Shown here in pieces: positions 12,097 to 23,400 of a stretch of DNA of 64,000 nucleotides. How positions within the stretch are numbered: position 1 is the first letter of the stretch; every line of letters starts with the position of its first letter. The translations under genes and the position numbers were made by a program. The stretch is from Scenedesmus sp. ARA3 (Eukaryota > Chlorophyta > Chlorophyceae > Sphaeropleales > Scenedesmaceae): NCBI GenBank assembly GCA_004335835.1, contig RWJK01001315.1:92230-156229 (forward strand), in the 5' to 3' direction. The notes beneath the pieces were generated by a model. It was not told the DNA's origin, ran no database searches, and saw only the letters and a program-made list of their open reading frames with translations.

Positions 12097-12688
12097 TGGG
12101 TAACATGATGATGATAATTCTCTGTTGCGAGGGAGTGCGCCTGGCAAAGCGCTGGACTGTGCGGAATCACACCTGTGGGCGCTGCATGGTGCATGGACTC
12201 CATGCACTGAGTACATAAATCAAGGCTGAAGGCTGTGCTGTACAGCACTACAGCAGGCTTTAATGAGGAAAAACCTCGTCCTGCTACACCTGGTTTAGCT
12301 TGATACACCGTTGCGAAACACATCATTGATAACTGCATGCTCCCCCTTCATGCTTCAACGTGATCTCTGAGCTTGGAGGTGGAATCTGTGCTTCTGCAAG
12401 GCTCTAGCCAGAGCACCATGCTCTGCAGGCTGCAGTGCAGCACCGCTGCTGCTTGCGTGTTGCCACTTGCCACAGCCTGGCGTTGCTTTGAAGCAGGAAG
12501 GCTTGATGCTTCATAAGTGCTGTTTGCTGCACATCTCACGGCATCTGATGTTTCTGGCATACCATGGCATATAACTATGGCATCTATTATGGCAGTTTAT
12601 ATTTCACTGACGTCTCTGTCCCCTATGGGCCTCTCGTCGGCTTCTGATTGGGGTTCCAGTTCTTTGATGAGTTGAGTATGTAGCGTAA

Positions 12689-12693
12689 TGTAA
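12689..12693 (+). terminator. candidate TGTAA poly(A) signal of Cdh-A
   Basis: TGTAA about 590 bases after the Cdh-A stop. The interval 12097-12989 shows no gene and reads as 3' UTR plus spacer; only short unspliced frames occur. Confidence 0.35.
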
Positions 12694-12989
12694 CATAAAC
12701 TAGTGTTGCATACGATTGCGTTGAATGTTGTACTAGAAACTGTGCCACATGTGGATGGATTGATGCAGATCTCCACACCTCAACGACCTAAGACGGCCGT
12801 GTTGTCTGCACCACTGGCACAGCTTGTAAAAGGGCCAAGTGTCACTGACAGTTGTTGACACTATGCTGCATGCGCATGTATCTGCCACCAACCTTATGCA
12901 TTACTGCTGAGGTACAGTTTATGCTGGCAGGGCACTGCATCCAGGCCTTGGTGGTAACGTTGTAACATTGATGATCAATTTAACCCTTG

Positions 12990-14070
12990 TGTCCAGGGTT
13001 GGCACTGCAGGCGGGCCAGCAAAGCTGCCCATGCTGCCTGCAGTGAAGCTGCTGGCAGCAGCAGCAGCCTCAGCCTCTTGCTGTGCGGCTGCGGCAGCTG
13101 CGGCGGCTGCGACTTGCTTCCTGGTTGCAGACCACAGTAGCATAGGGTGAGCTGTGACATGAGTGTTGGCACGCGCATGGCTGTGGACGTCAGACAGGGC
13201 GTGTGACATGCGGCCTGTTGCGCAGCATGCAGCATCATGCTGCCAGCAGTGCGGCAGCAAGCCACTTTGAAGCTTGAATTCAAGCACAAGGGGCGCAGCG
13301 CTTTCTATACTCCTGCGCCCCGTACGGTTTTTACTGTGACGCAAACGCCCTGACACAGCGCTAAAGCTTTAAAAATTTGGTATCATCATCATCACCTGGC
13401 CAGATGTTCCTGCTGCTGCGGTTGAGCGTTGTGCAGACTGATTTAGCAAGAGCAGCAGCACGCACAGCAGGAACGATAGTTGATCAGCTGCTGCTGAAGT
13501 CACAAGCATTTTGCAGCCAACCGTATGGGTAACCCCCACCTGCTGCCTGGTGAAGGCGGTGAGGGGGTCTGGGTGGTGCAAAAAAAAAAAAACAGTGGTC
13601 TACCCCTCACCAATAGAGAGGCAATAATAGTCGTAGTTTCCGCTCCGTTCCCGGGCGCGGTTGCCGATGCCGATAAGGTATGGCTTACAAGAAGACTATT
13701 ATTATTATTGATCAGCTGCTGCTTCTGCTGCAACAAAGATGCGATGTGCACACCACACTCCCTCTGCAAAGCACAATGGTGAAACACAAGCTGCGGCAGA
13801 GCTGAAGCAACGCACACATCTCTGCTGCCGCAGCCAGCTTGTCCAATTGGCTTGCAAGCCCAGGTCCAGCCAGCTGCTGCCAGGCACTGCGGCACCTTTG
13901 CAACCCAAAGCTTGCGCGAGCTGCACTGCACCCTGCACTGCAGCTGCCTCAGCTGGCTCAGCTGGTTCTGCTGGCTCGGAGCGCTAGCATTCTGCAAGAC
14001 GCAGCAGATACGGCCGCATGCTAGCAGACGCCTGCTTCCGTCAGCAAGAATGCTGGCACGGCCAGTAGGA
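12990..14070 (-). pseudogene. decayed copy of the 3' end of the AK7-type gene
   Basis: Aligns by eye with 18995-20345, the last exons of the AK7-like gene. The terminal-exon part (12990-13110) is almost identical: it still reads SSFTAGSMGSFAGPPAVPTLD on the minus strand, then breaks after LDT where the functional exon continues. The part at 13740-13930 matches the intron and exon around 20110-20280. The DPY-30 exon (19790-19990) and the exon at 19424-19581 have no recognisable counterpart, and no kinase or N-terminal exons are present. No continuous reading frame can be made. It lies directly after Cdh-A, just as the real AK7 end follows Cdh-B. Confidence 0.8.
13480..13723. mobile_element. 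roughly 228-bp insertion in the AK7 pseudogene with 16-bp flanking direct repeats
   Basis: The 16-mer TTGATCAGCTGCTGCT occurs at 13480-13495 and 13708-13723. The functional locus has a single related site near 20078. The DNA between has no match there and includes an internal A12 tract (about 13580-13591). This looks like a short non-autonomous insertion with a target-site duplication. No terminal inverted repeats or coding capacity were seen, so the class is unknown. Confidence 0.5.
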
Positions 14071-14860
14071 GCCATAGTGGGGCCATCATGGCATGTGCCG
14101 CTGCAGGGTCTGTCGCAGTTGCTGGTTCTGGGCAGCCCACAAAGTTGCCAACTGCAGTGTGTCACGGTGGCGGGCCAATGCAGGCCTGATGTATCAGGTC
14201 TGTCAGCTGCTCCAGCACTGGCATAAGTAGACCCACATGTTTGCACCAGGCAACAAACAGTCGCCAGCACCACCGCTGTTGGGTGAGGAGACCTAGGTGA
14301 TGCATCAAGATTCAATTGATTGTGAGGTTCCTTTGAGGTTCCTGGAGCAGCGTGGTCGTAGTCTTATTGCGGCAATGTATTCCTTGGTATATCTATATTT
14401 ATATGGCAAGGAACGACAGCAACCGCCAAGCAAGTGCGAGGATTCACTGCTCCTCGTCACTTCCCTACACCGGCGAAGTTGTTATTGACAACCCACCTAT
14501 CACACATCAGCAGCTTTGAAAGCAGCCGGGTTAGTACCACAAGCGACACCAACATAGTCGGGCGTGATCTGCGTGTACTGAGCACGGGCGCATAAGGCAC
14601 TTGCACATAAGCACACTCAACCACCTGAAGACAGCTTCTCCCATGCGCTTCTTCCGGAACAGCAAAATGCCGAAATGCAGGTGAATTAGTTGATGCACCG
14701 TGTATGGCAGTTGTCTTCGGCTGTGATCGCCATTGTGCCAGCTGAGCAAACAGAGCAGCAGCTTCCCAATATCTCACTTCAGCAGCTGCCAATAGTTTAT
14801 CTGATCCTTGATACAACATGTTTGATCAACAGCTTCAGCTGCAAGCGTGTACGACCGCAC

Positions 14861-14900
14861 TATCAGACGGTGACCAGGAGCTCCTGGTTACCGTCTGATA
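14861..14900. repeat. 40-bp near-perfect palindrome upstream of Cdh-B
   Basis: Twenty bases followed immediately by their reverse complement, with one mismatched pair (position 12 against 29) and no spacer. The centre is GAGCTC and the arms begin TATCAGACGG. It lies about 75 bases before the signal-peptide exon of Cdh-B and is absent at the equivalent place in Cdh-A. The rest of 14071-14976 has no supported gene; an AT-rich TATA-like stretch is at 14388-14404. Confidence 0.9.
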
Positions 14901-14976
14901 CGAGGCTAAGCACTGGCCAGCCTTGCGAGCTTACCGCCAGCTCCAATGATACAACCACCTGCCTCATTACATGCAG

Positions 14977-15907
14977 GCTTCGTCGCTCGCCGCTGTTGGC
15001 AGCGGGGGCGTGGCTTCTGGCGTGCCTCATGGCGACAGTGGCGTCACAGTCGCTTGATGCATCAGTTGCTGCTGCCGTGGGAGCATCACCATGCAACAAG
15101 CCCTGCTTTACAAACAACGTAAGTCAGCTGCAGCATATAGCTACGTGCAATACAGCATGCACAGATGTGGCTGCGCCTCACTGCATGCAGCTGTGCAGCT
15201 GCAGTGACAAGCTGGCAGCTGCAGCGCTGCTAGCACTTGTACAAGTGCAAAACATGTTTACCAACAGCAAAGCTTGCGAAATTGATCTATAGCTGAAAGC
15301 TCACCTCTGCAGCACGCGGAGTTCAACAAGGTGCCCCTTTTTTCGCCATGTGCAGGCATTTCCTGTGACGCTACCCTCTACTCTCACACCAAACATGTTC
15401 AGCAAGTGGGTTTGCGCACGGCGCTTGCAGCGGCTGCGTTGGCCAGCCAAGTCAGTATCAAGTCAGCCAAGTTCAGTCATTATCATCATATTGACAGTCA
15501 TTATAAGATATGCAGCCAGCAACGCTCCAGGCAACAAAGGGCGTTGAAGCAGCAGCAGCTCATGTGCCAAGCACCGCAGCATAGCCAATGAGTGTCCATG
15601 TCTCACAGATGACCGGCAGCTGTTGCTGTCACTGCCAATGTACACCACTGTCCATGTACAACATGCGTCGCCACGCCCATTTGCCGCAGGTTCACCTGCC
15701 TGGTGGACCCCTCACTGGACTGCCGGCTGTCCCACGAGTTCAGCAGCCCGGCCCGGCCCCTAGCCGAGAAGGGCTTTCCAGCCAACGCCTGGGACAACAC
15801 AAACTACTGCTCTGGCTGCTTCCTCTACTTTGCGTGAGCCACCTCCTCGGTAGGACTGTCCAAAGGCCTTTGGTGCTGCTACTAGCAGGCGTGGGAGCTG
15901 CCGCTAC

Positions 15908-15940
<33 letters not shown>

Positions 15941-17948
15941 CGCCGCCGCTGCCATTACCAGCAATCCTGTTGTTGAGTTGCTGTTGAGTTGAGTTGCTAT
16001 TATCCTCCTTGCGTCACTAGTGTTGACGAAATGTTGCGTTCTTGTGCCGCAGGCACTGCACACAGAAAGACGGCTCCATGAACACTGGCACACTGGCTTT
16101 TGTCCACAACTCAAAAAGCCCAACGTCACAGACAGAACATAGCCTGGTGAGTTCAGACTGATGCAAAACAGGGACGTCTTGACGTGCTCTTTGAGCAGAG
16201 TCGCGATGTAGTCGCGAACCCTTCTGCGGCACAGAGCAGCTGCTTGCGTGCACACCCAGCATCAAAGGCAGTTGTTTGGTGTGGGGCAGGAGGCTAATTA
16301 ATTCATAAACAGTCTGATCCTCAGGCAGCTTAGCGACAGCCCATAAGCAGTCACCACAGCTGCTGGTGGCGCACATGAGCTGGGAACAAGGCATGCCTTG
16401 TACCTGGTTGGTAAGCTGGGTACAAGGCATGCCTTGTACCTGGTTGGTAAGCCACATCTGTAGCTTGCTGTTGCAACCACCACACCGGGACTGCACTGCT
16501 GAACCCGCTGCACCTGCCGCCCGCCCTGCCAGGTGATGCCCAACCAGCCGTGCCGTGGCATCGAGGTTTGGCAGAACCGCAGGTGCGGGGGAGAGACGGC
16601 ATGGGACGAGTCGCTGAAGAGGTACACAGCTGCAGGGGGCAAGGTGGCGGACTACTTTGACTACGTCGTCTCCGTCAACTCCATGGAGAAGCGCACCCAG
16701 CACCAGGTCAGGGCTGGTCAGCACTGCCGACAATAAGCCAACTTGGTTTTTTGATGGATACAGAACTGCTGCTGTTGTTGCTGCTGTTGTCTAGCTAGGT
16801 GAAAAGCCACAGCTAGCTAGCTAGCTTGCTGGCATCCGTACATCCAGAGTTGGCAATGTTGACATGGTGGGCTGCTAGCCAACAGGTTCCATGCACGGTG
16901 TGGACAAGTCGGCAGCTGCCTTGTACATTGCAGGGCCGTGGCGCAGCCCAGGCAACAGAGTTGTGATCAGCGATTACCCACTGCTGCTGAGCAGCAGCAG
17001 TAGCAGCTGTACACTGTGATGGTTATTTGCTTCATCAAGAAAGTTCCTTTCAGGAACCTGCTAGATCTAGAGCTGCAAGTCAAAACCTGGCAGCTACACA
17101 CATGCGCTTGCAACTGCGGCTGATGCTCGTCTGCTGCTGCTGCTGCTGCTTGCACTGCCGTGGGGACTGCTTGTCACCGTGCTGCCGTTGGCGCTGGCGT
17201 GCTTGCTGCTGCCACCTGCAGCTGCACATGCATGTGGGCCTCACTCCTAAAGAGGTGAAGGGCGCCCTACAGCAAGGGCACACATGGGCAAAGGGCAGCA
17301 AGACAAGTTCATTTTTTATCTCCTGCTCCAAGCAACAAACTCAGGCAATCAGCTGCAAGTTTGACCCCAACAAACAGACAAAGGCGCAAAATACAATCGC
17401 CGTGACCATTGAAGCTGGCACCACGCCATCAGCCGTCACGCCGTTCATGATGGTAAGGGGCCGCGCCTTCCTCGTTGCATGCAGGCTGCAAAACTGCAAC
17501 GAGCTGTTGCAGCGGAGCAGCTGTGTTCATGCAGTTGCTCTGCACAGCTGGGGCTGTGCCATAATACAGCATCTTGCCAGGCTGTGCATGCCGCGTAAGC
17601 TGCAAAGCTGCTCGAGGTATTGTACACAGCTGGCACGGGCAATAGCAGCTGACAGGCTCAGTCTGCTATCGCAGCATGCAGCTTCTGCTTGATTTTCAGA
17701 GACCAACTTTGCGCTTCGAGCATGTCTGACCTTGCACGGCTCTGCCTCCATCTGCTCTGCGCTCCCTCCTCGCCCAGGTCTATGGCAAAAACTCACAGCC
17801 TCCCAGCGACGCAACGATCAAGAACTCCATGGGCGTGGTGGCCTCCGCTAACAACGAGTGGCTCATCCTGACGCTGCTGCGCGGCGCAGCTGAGTGCCTT
17901 CTTGACTCCGACTCAGGTCCCAATTCCAAAACACTCATCACATGCTGA
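14977..17948 (+). CDS. CDP-diacylglycerol diphosphatase-like protein, copy B
   Basis: Paralog of copy A with identical exon phases: 14977-15118, 15356-15405, 15690-15833, 16053-16146, 16533-16706, 17222-17452, 17778-17948 (TGA), 334 residues plus the unseen start. The first exon gives a signal peptide (LLAAGAWLLACLMATVASQS) and the Cys pair CNKPCF, so the protein should enter the secretory pathway. Cdh features: VMPNQPCRGIEVW, VNSMEKRTQHQ, HIT site QLHMHVG, FMMVYGK and SMGVVASANNEWLIL, in the same order as E. coli Cdh (LMPTYR, INSRTGRTQ, HFHIHIS, FMMLAEE, YGLAMVRQSDNSFVLL). The first HIT His is Gln. Extra Cys-rich inserts (CLVDPSLDCRL, NYCSGCFLYF) are not in the bacterial enzyme. The reaction, CDP-diacylglycerol hydrolysis, is inferred; another nucleotide-lipid diphosphate is possible. 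Confidence 0.75.
16386..16452. repeat. 36-bp tandem duplication with an internal palindrome
   Basis: Two copies (from 16386 and 16422) of a unit beginning ACAAGGCATGCCTTGT, itself a perfect 16-base palindrome, in the intron before the sixth Cdh-B exon. Confidence 0.85.
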
Positions 17949-18074
17949 AGGCATGCAGCTTTGCACATGGTGCTGCTTAGCACGTGGTTCAGCGTCATCA
18001 ACAGCTTTGTATGCAGTGTCAGGGTTTGAGGATGAAGGGCTGTAGTACTGGAGCAGCAGTAGCAGGGTTGCCGG

Positions 18075-18800
18075 TACATCAGTCCAGCGTGAGGGCAGTT
18101 ACATGACCGTGCAGTTGGCACATAGGAGTGTACTTGTACAATGATGGGAGCTGTCAGGCAAAAACGATGGGTGTCACGGAGTGACATAAGGGGTGCAGTC
18201 AGTGTCACAGAGTGGCAATGCAATCTGGCCTGTAGGCCTTTCTTGGCAGATGAAAAATTGTGTGGCAGCCAGGGGTTGTGCGCAGCAGTGCTTGTACAGC
18301 TGAACAGTGCAGGGAGTGACGACGAGGCTAAGCAGCAAGTGTACTCGGCTCCTGTTACAGGTTCCTGCAGCGTGTGCCCTTGTGTTGGGGCCGCAGACTT
18401 GACGATGTAACATTCTATACCGCTACAAGTACTTGCGCAGCAGTGGTGCTGTAATGACAGCACTACATATATGAGGACAGTTACGTGGCACATGGGTGTG
18501 TGCTTTGTTCAGCAGTGGGAGCTGTCAGCTAGTAGGAACGGCGTCACAGTGTGGCATTTGCAAAGGAGTTGGTGTCACCGAGTGCCAGTAACAGGGGAAG
18601 CTGCTTGTGTGGGCCGTGCACGCAGAAAGTAAGTGAAGTGGCAGCAAGCCGTGCAGCAGTGCTTGTGCAGCTGAACAGTTCAGAGAGTGACGATGGGACC
18701 ATACAGCAAGTGTACCCAGCTCCTTACAAGTTTCTGCAGTGTGTGCCAGTGTATCGAGGCTGCCAACTTCACAACGTAACGTATTTTACTTCTACAGTAG
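18075..18800. repeat. 371-bp tandem duplication downstream of Cdh-B
   Basis: Two diverged copies with period 371. For example, TGGGAGCTGTCAG occurs at 18145 and 18516, and the segment GCAGCAGTGCTTGT recurs at the same offset. Both copies have an open frame reading AVLVQLNS, but most coding differences between them are non-synonymous, so I treat it as non-coding. With its flanks it fills the 884 bases between the Cdh-B and AK7 stop codons. Confidence 0.75.
18724..18728 (-). terminator. TGTAA poly(A) signal of the AK7-type gene
   Basis: TGTAA on the minus strand, about 105 bases beyond the stop codon at 18833. Good distance for a chlorophycean poly(A) signal. Confidence 0.45.
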
Positions 18801-18832
18801 GGCTCCGCGCACATTACGGGTCAGCCTGCCAC

Positions 18833-20360
18833 TCAGTGCCCCCGCACAGAGGCTGTTGGCTTGACGCTTCTGCCAGGGCTGCCAGTTGCCGCGGTGCTGG
18901 TGCGCACAGCAGCTCTGCTGGCCGCCTTGCTGCCGACAACAGCTGACCCGGGCCGAGTGGGCGGCTGGCTGCCACCACCAGCTGCGGCAGCTGCTGTGTC
19001 CAGGGTTGGCACTGCAGGTGGGCCAGCAAAGCTGCCCATGCTGCCTGCAGTGAAGCTGCTGGCAGCGGCAGCAGCCTTAGCCTCTTGTTGTGCGGCTGCT
19101 GCAGCTGCAGCAGCAGCCGCTTCCTCCCTGCAAGCACCAATGTGCAGTGGCACAGGGTGAGCTGCAACACGAGTAATGAAACTGAAGGACGAACTGGTTA
19201 CCTGACTCCAACCCTCATGAGCGGTAGATCGGCTCGCTGGGCTTGTGCCTGAGGTAGGTCTATCCCATACTTTGGTATTGGTATTGAAACTCACATGGCA
19301 CTGAACGTTCAACAGGGCCGGCGACAGGCGGCCTGTTGCGCAGCATGTAGCAAGTCACTCCAGCACATAGAGCACAGCTTCACTACACTCCTGCGTCCTG
19401 ACATCGTAATAGCCATGACCCACCTTGCTGCCTTGGCTGCTGCAGCTGCTGCACGTGCTGCCTCGCGTGCTGCCTTTGCCTCCACTTTTGCCAGCTGGAT
19501 GCCATACACTGGTTCGTCATAAGGGTCAGCATAACTAGCCTCCAGCTGGGCTGCAGCAGCCAGCAGCTCATCAGCAATCACCTGCAGAGCGGACACCGCA
19601 GTTGTACGTCAAGCACTCAGCCGCAGATGCAGCCAGACTAGTAATCTGCAATGTGAGGCTTGCAACCAACGCACGGCATGCACCAGCAAGCTGCAGCCGC
19701 AACATCAACTTGCATCATTGCGCCTGTCAAGCACGTGCCAGGCACCTCTTATCTTTGCCAAGAGTAGCGGCACGGCTGAGTCGTCTCACCTGGCATGGGT
19801 CTGCTGGCCTGCTGAGCGCCACCTTGACCAAGCCAGCCATGACAGCAGGCAGCACACCACCCATCAGGTTGGCCGCCAGGGGCCGGGCTGCTGCCTGCAG
19901 CCGCTGCTGGTCACGGGTCGCTTTCTCAGCAGCCAAGGCCTGCAGCAGGGGCAACAGCGCCAGCAGCACACGCAAAGCTACCATCAGCACCTGACAATGA
20001 GCTGCTGCTGCTACTGCTGCTATGTGGTATGCAGACTGATGCAGCAGGAGCAGCAGCGCATGCAGCACAAACAGCATCTGATCAGCTGTTGCGGGCGCAG
20101 TACGGTGCAGCAACAAGTACGCAGTGTGCACACCACATCCCCTCTGCAAAGGCGAAACACAAGCTGTGGCAGAGCTGAAGCAATGCACACACCTCTGCTG
20201 CTGCAGCCAGCTTGTCCAAGCCCAGGTCCAGCCAGCTGCTGCCAGGCGCTGCGGCACCTTTGCCACCCAAAGCTGGTGGCAGCTGCAGCCCTAGCCCGTT
20301 GCCAGGCGCAGCGGATGCTACGGCATGCTTGCTGCCCTCAGCATGAATGCTGGCACGGCT

Positions 20361-20416
<56 letters not shown>

Positions 20417-23400
20417 TTGCTGCAGCAGCCTTGCTTGGTGACGTGCTGCGCTGCTCTCCTGTTGCGCGTGCTGCACGGCCGGGAGTGTCATGTGGGCTGG
20501 CTGCACTGGACTGGCTGGCGGCCTGCAGTGCTGACAGGATGGCGCCTCGCTGCAAGTTGCAAAGGCAGGCAGGGGCGAGCGATTTTTGAGTGAAATGTTA
20601 GCGGCCATTCCCTGCAGATGCTTGCAGTTGCAGTGGTACGGCCCACCCTTTGCTGCAGTTTTGAGCAGCCGCCTGGGCTGTCGTGTGCGCATCGCATGAT
20701 TGCCACATCACGTTTGTGTTGCTGCTGCTGCGCGCTTGCCACACTGTCTTCCACACTGTTGTTACCGCTAGCAGTACCATCTGTGCAGCGCCGGCTCTCA
20801 CCTTTGCTGCCAGGTCAGCTGCATCCTCCTGCAGCAGCTGCTTGTAGGACTCCAGCCGCCGCATGAACTCCTTCTCGTTGTTGTGAGACGTCTGCACAGG
20901 CACAGCAGCTGCAGCACCAGCAGCACCAGAAGCCCCACTGACAGGCGCAGTGCCCTCTTTTCTGCTTGCTGATGCAGGTTTCTTCCCGCCTGTCATGGAT
21001 GCTGCACCCTTAGCTGACCCAGGGGCGTTGGCAGCGGCAGCCACTGCTGCTGCCGCAGCGGCTGCAGCAGCAGCTGCCGCTGCTGCAGCCTCTGCTGCTG
21101 CGAGTGCCCTGACCCTTCTCAGCAGCTCATCCTCTGGCACATCAAGCTGCAGCACAAGCAGCAGCATGGGCAGCAGCATTCAGCTAGTTCGATTGCCCAG
21201 CCAGCAAACGTGCTGGTCTGGTGGTTGACGACACTCTGCTGAATGGCAAGGCAGCACAGAACCTGGCGGCAGTTGGCGCCTCACTAGCAAGCCACAGCAG
21301 CTGGAAGGATGCATGAACCACCAAGCAGTCACATTTTTGCCAATGACACGCACCTCAATAAAGAAGTGGGGCAGCAGCTCAGTGCTCAGTTGTACTGTGC
21401 TGCTTTCAGCGGCGAGAGAGCACTCATCACCGGCTGTGCTGCTGCGTCGTGTGCGGCCGCCTGTGCTGCCGGCTGCTTCAGCTGCCTCCTTGCTGCTGCT
21501 GCTGCCTGCTGTGCCAGTGCCGGACTTCTTCTTGTCCATGCTCTGCAGAGCAGTATGCGGGTGATGAAAGCATCAGGTCCATGAGCCCTTTGAGCATCTG
21601 GTAACGCTGTGTCGTGGCAGATGTATTGCCCTAAATCCTTGGAGTATGTGGTGAAGTGTAACCCTGGCATAGCCCATTGCGATGCAGACCATGCACAGTC
21701 TCCAAGCCTGAGTCGGCATACCTTGACTGACCCCCCTGTGGTGCGCCTGTTGGCGGCCTTCTCAGCCGCTGTCATGCCACCTGCAGCGCTGCACGTCAGC
21801 AGCTGCGCAGCAGCCAGGCTGCGCATCCAGCCCTCCATCACCCAGCCCTGGTTGGCTGCTGCGGGCTGGCGCGCCAGCAGGTGCTGCGCCATGCGCGCCA
21901 GCAGCGGCTGAGAGATGCGGCCCTCCCTGCTGGCTAGCTGTGTGTGGGCAGCCTGCAGGCAGCAGTGGAAAGCACCAACATTGCAGCAGGTCAGCGGCAT
22001 GGCATGCACAGTGACGTTGGGTTGTGCTTGTGGTGCAGGGGCCTGTGCGCACCTTTTGTGTCTCAGCATCCATCAGAGGCAGCTCTGCTAGCACCGCTGC
22101 TGTGTTGATATGCAGCAGGCCGTACAGCTGCGCCAGGCGCTGCGCCAAATGTGTCTTGCCTGCACAGGCAGCACATAGCAGCATAGCAACACTGTCAGGT
22201 TGCAGTGGAGGCAGCTGCATGTGCCCCGTGGGCCTTATGTAGTGCACACATGCTGCATAATAAGGCTTCACGCTGAACTGCACACTATCGAAATTGAAAA
22301 CTGCATTTGCTGGTGGAAGCACAGCGCTTAGGGCAGAAATTTCAATAAGTGTCTGACAACAAGACACATGCGATCCTGCTTGGAGGGAGGCATTGCTAGC
22401 AGCTGCAAATACCGCCGCGCGCCCTTACCTGCTGCTGGTGGGCCTCTGATGAGGATGCGCAGTGGGGTCAAGCCACGAGCCTGCAGCAGCTGCTGCAGCA
22501 CCAGGGGCAGGTGGCCCAGCAGGCCACGCGGGCAGCAGCGCAGCATCTCGCCAGGCTGCGGCAGGCTGCTGGCGCTGAAGGGCAGGTCCAGCAGCAGCAG
22601 CGGGCTGGGGGCCGGCTGCAGCAGTGTAGCATCTCCAGACAGTGTCCTGCAAGCAACACGTGCAAATGCTGATTGGATATACGCAGGTTGAGCGAGCACA
22701 TTGTGTCCTGCACACTGTCAAAGCGACTGGCTGCACTGCAGATTGCAGGAGCTGCTGTAAACCACTGCTAGGCAAATGCCTTGGGTGGATGAAACAGCCG
22801 CGGCAGCTGCTAAATAATGTTTCTGTTGCAAGTGTGTAATGAATGCTGCTGCGCTGCACTGACGGCTGCAGTGTGTGACACAGTGCCAGCACCAGCTGCG
22901 CTGCACAAGACCCTGCACAGCCACTCACTGCATCTGCTTGTTGCCCAGCAGCTGCCCCACTGCGCCCAGCAGCTCCGCCTGGCTGACCGCCTCCTCATCA
23001 CACGCCAGCAGGTAGCGGCCTGCAGGCTGCTGCAGCACCACAGCCTCAGCAAAGGCAGCCAGGTCCTGCACGTGCAGCGTGGGCAGCCGGTTGCGGCCCT
23101 CGCCATGCAGCTGCAGCGGCTGCTGTCCCTCCCACGCTGCCCTCCACAGCCTGTGCATCTGGCTGTCATCTTCGCCGGCACCGTACAGCACCCCAGGGCA
23201 CACCACGTACGCAGCTGGCCTGCCAGGGCGGTTGCAGCGCAGCAGCAGCTGCTCCACATGGTATGTGGCTAGGGCAGCAGCTGCAGGACGCCTGCAGCAG
23301 CAGAAGGCACAGGCATGCATGCTTGAGATGCCACACATCCAAGTGGACAGCAGGCTGGTGCTCATGAAGCACAACCCTCTTATAACAACAGCACTTGCTT

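Noticed and set aside
13500..14315. 271-codon minus-strand ORF
   Set aside because: It spans the AK7 pseudogene and its insertion; its peptide corresponds to a non-coding frame of the functional locus.
18141..18946. Plus-strand ORFs with the shared peptide AVLVQLNS in the 371-bp repeats
   Set aside because: Differences between the copies are mostly non-synonymous and the frames are not bounded by convincing splice sites; the similarity follows from the duplication.
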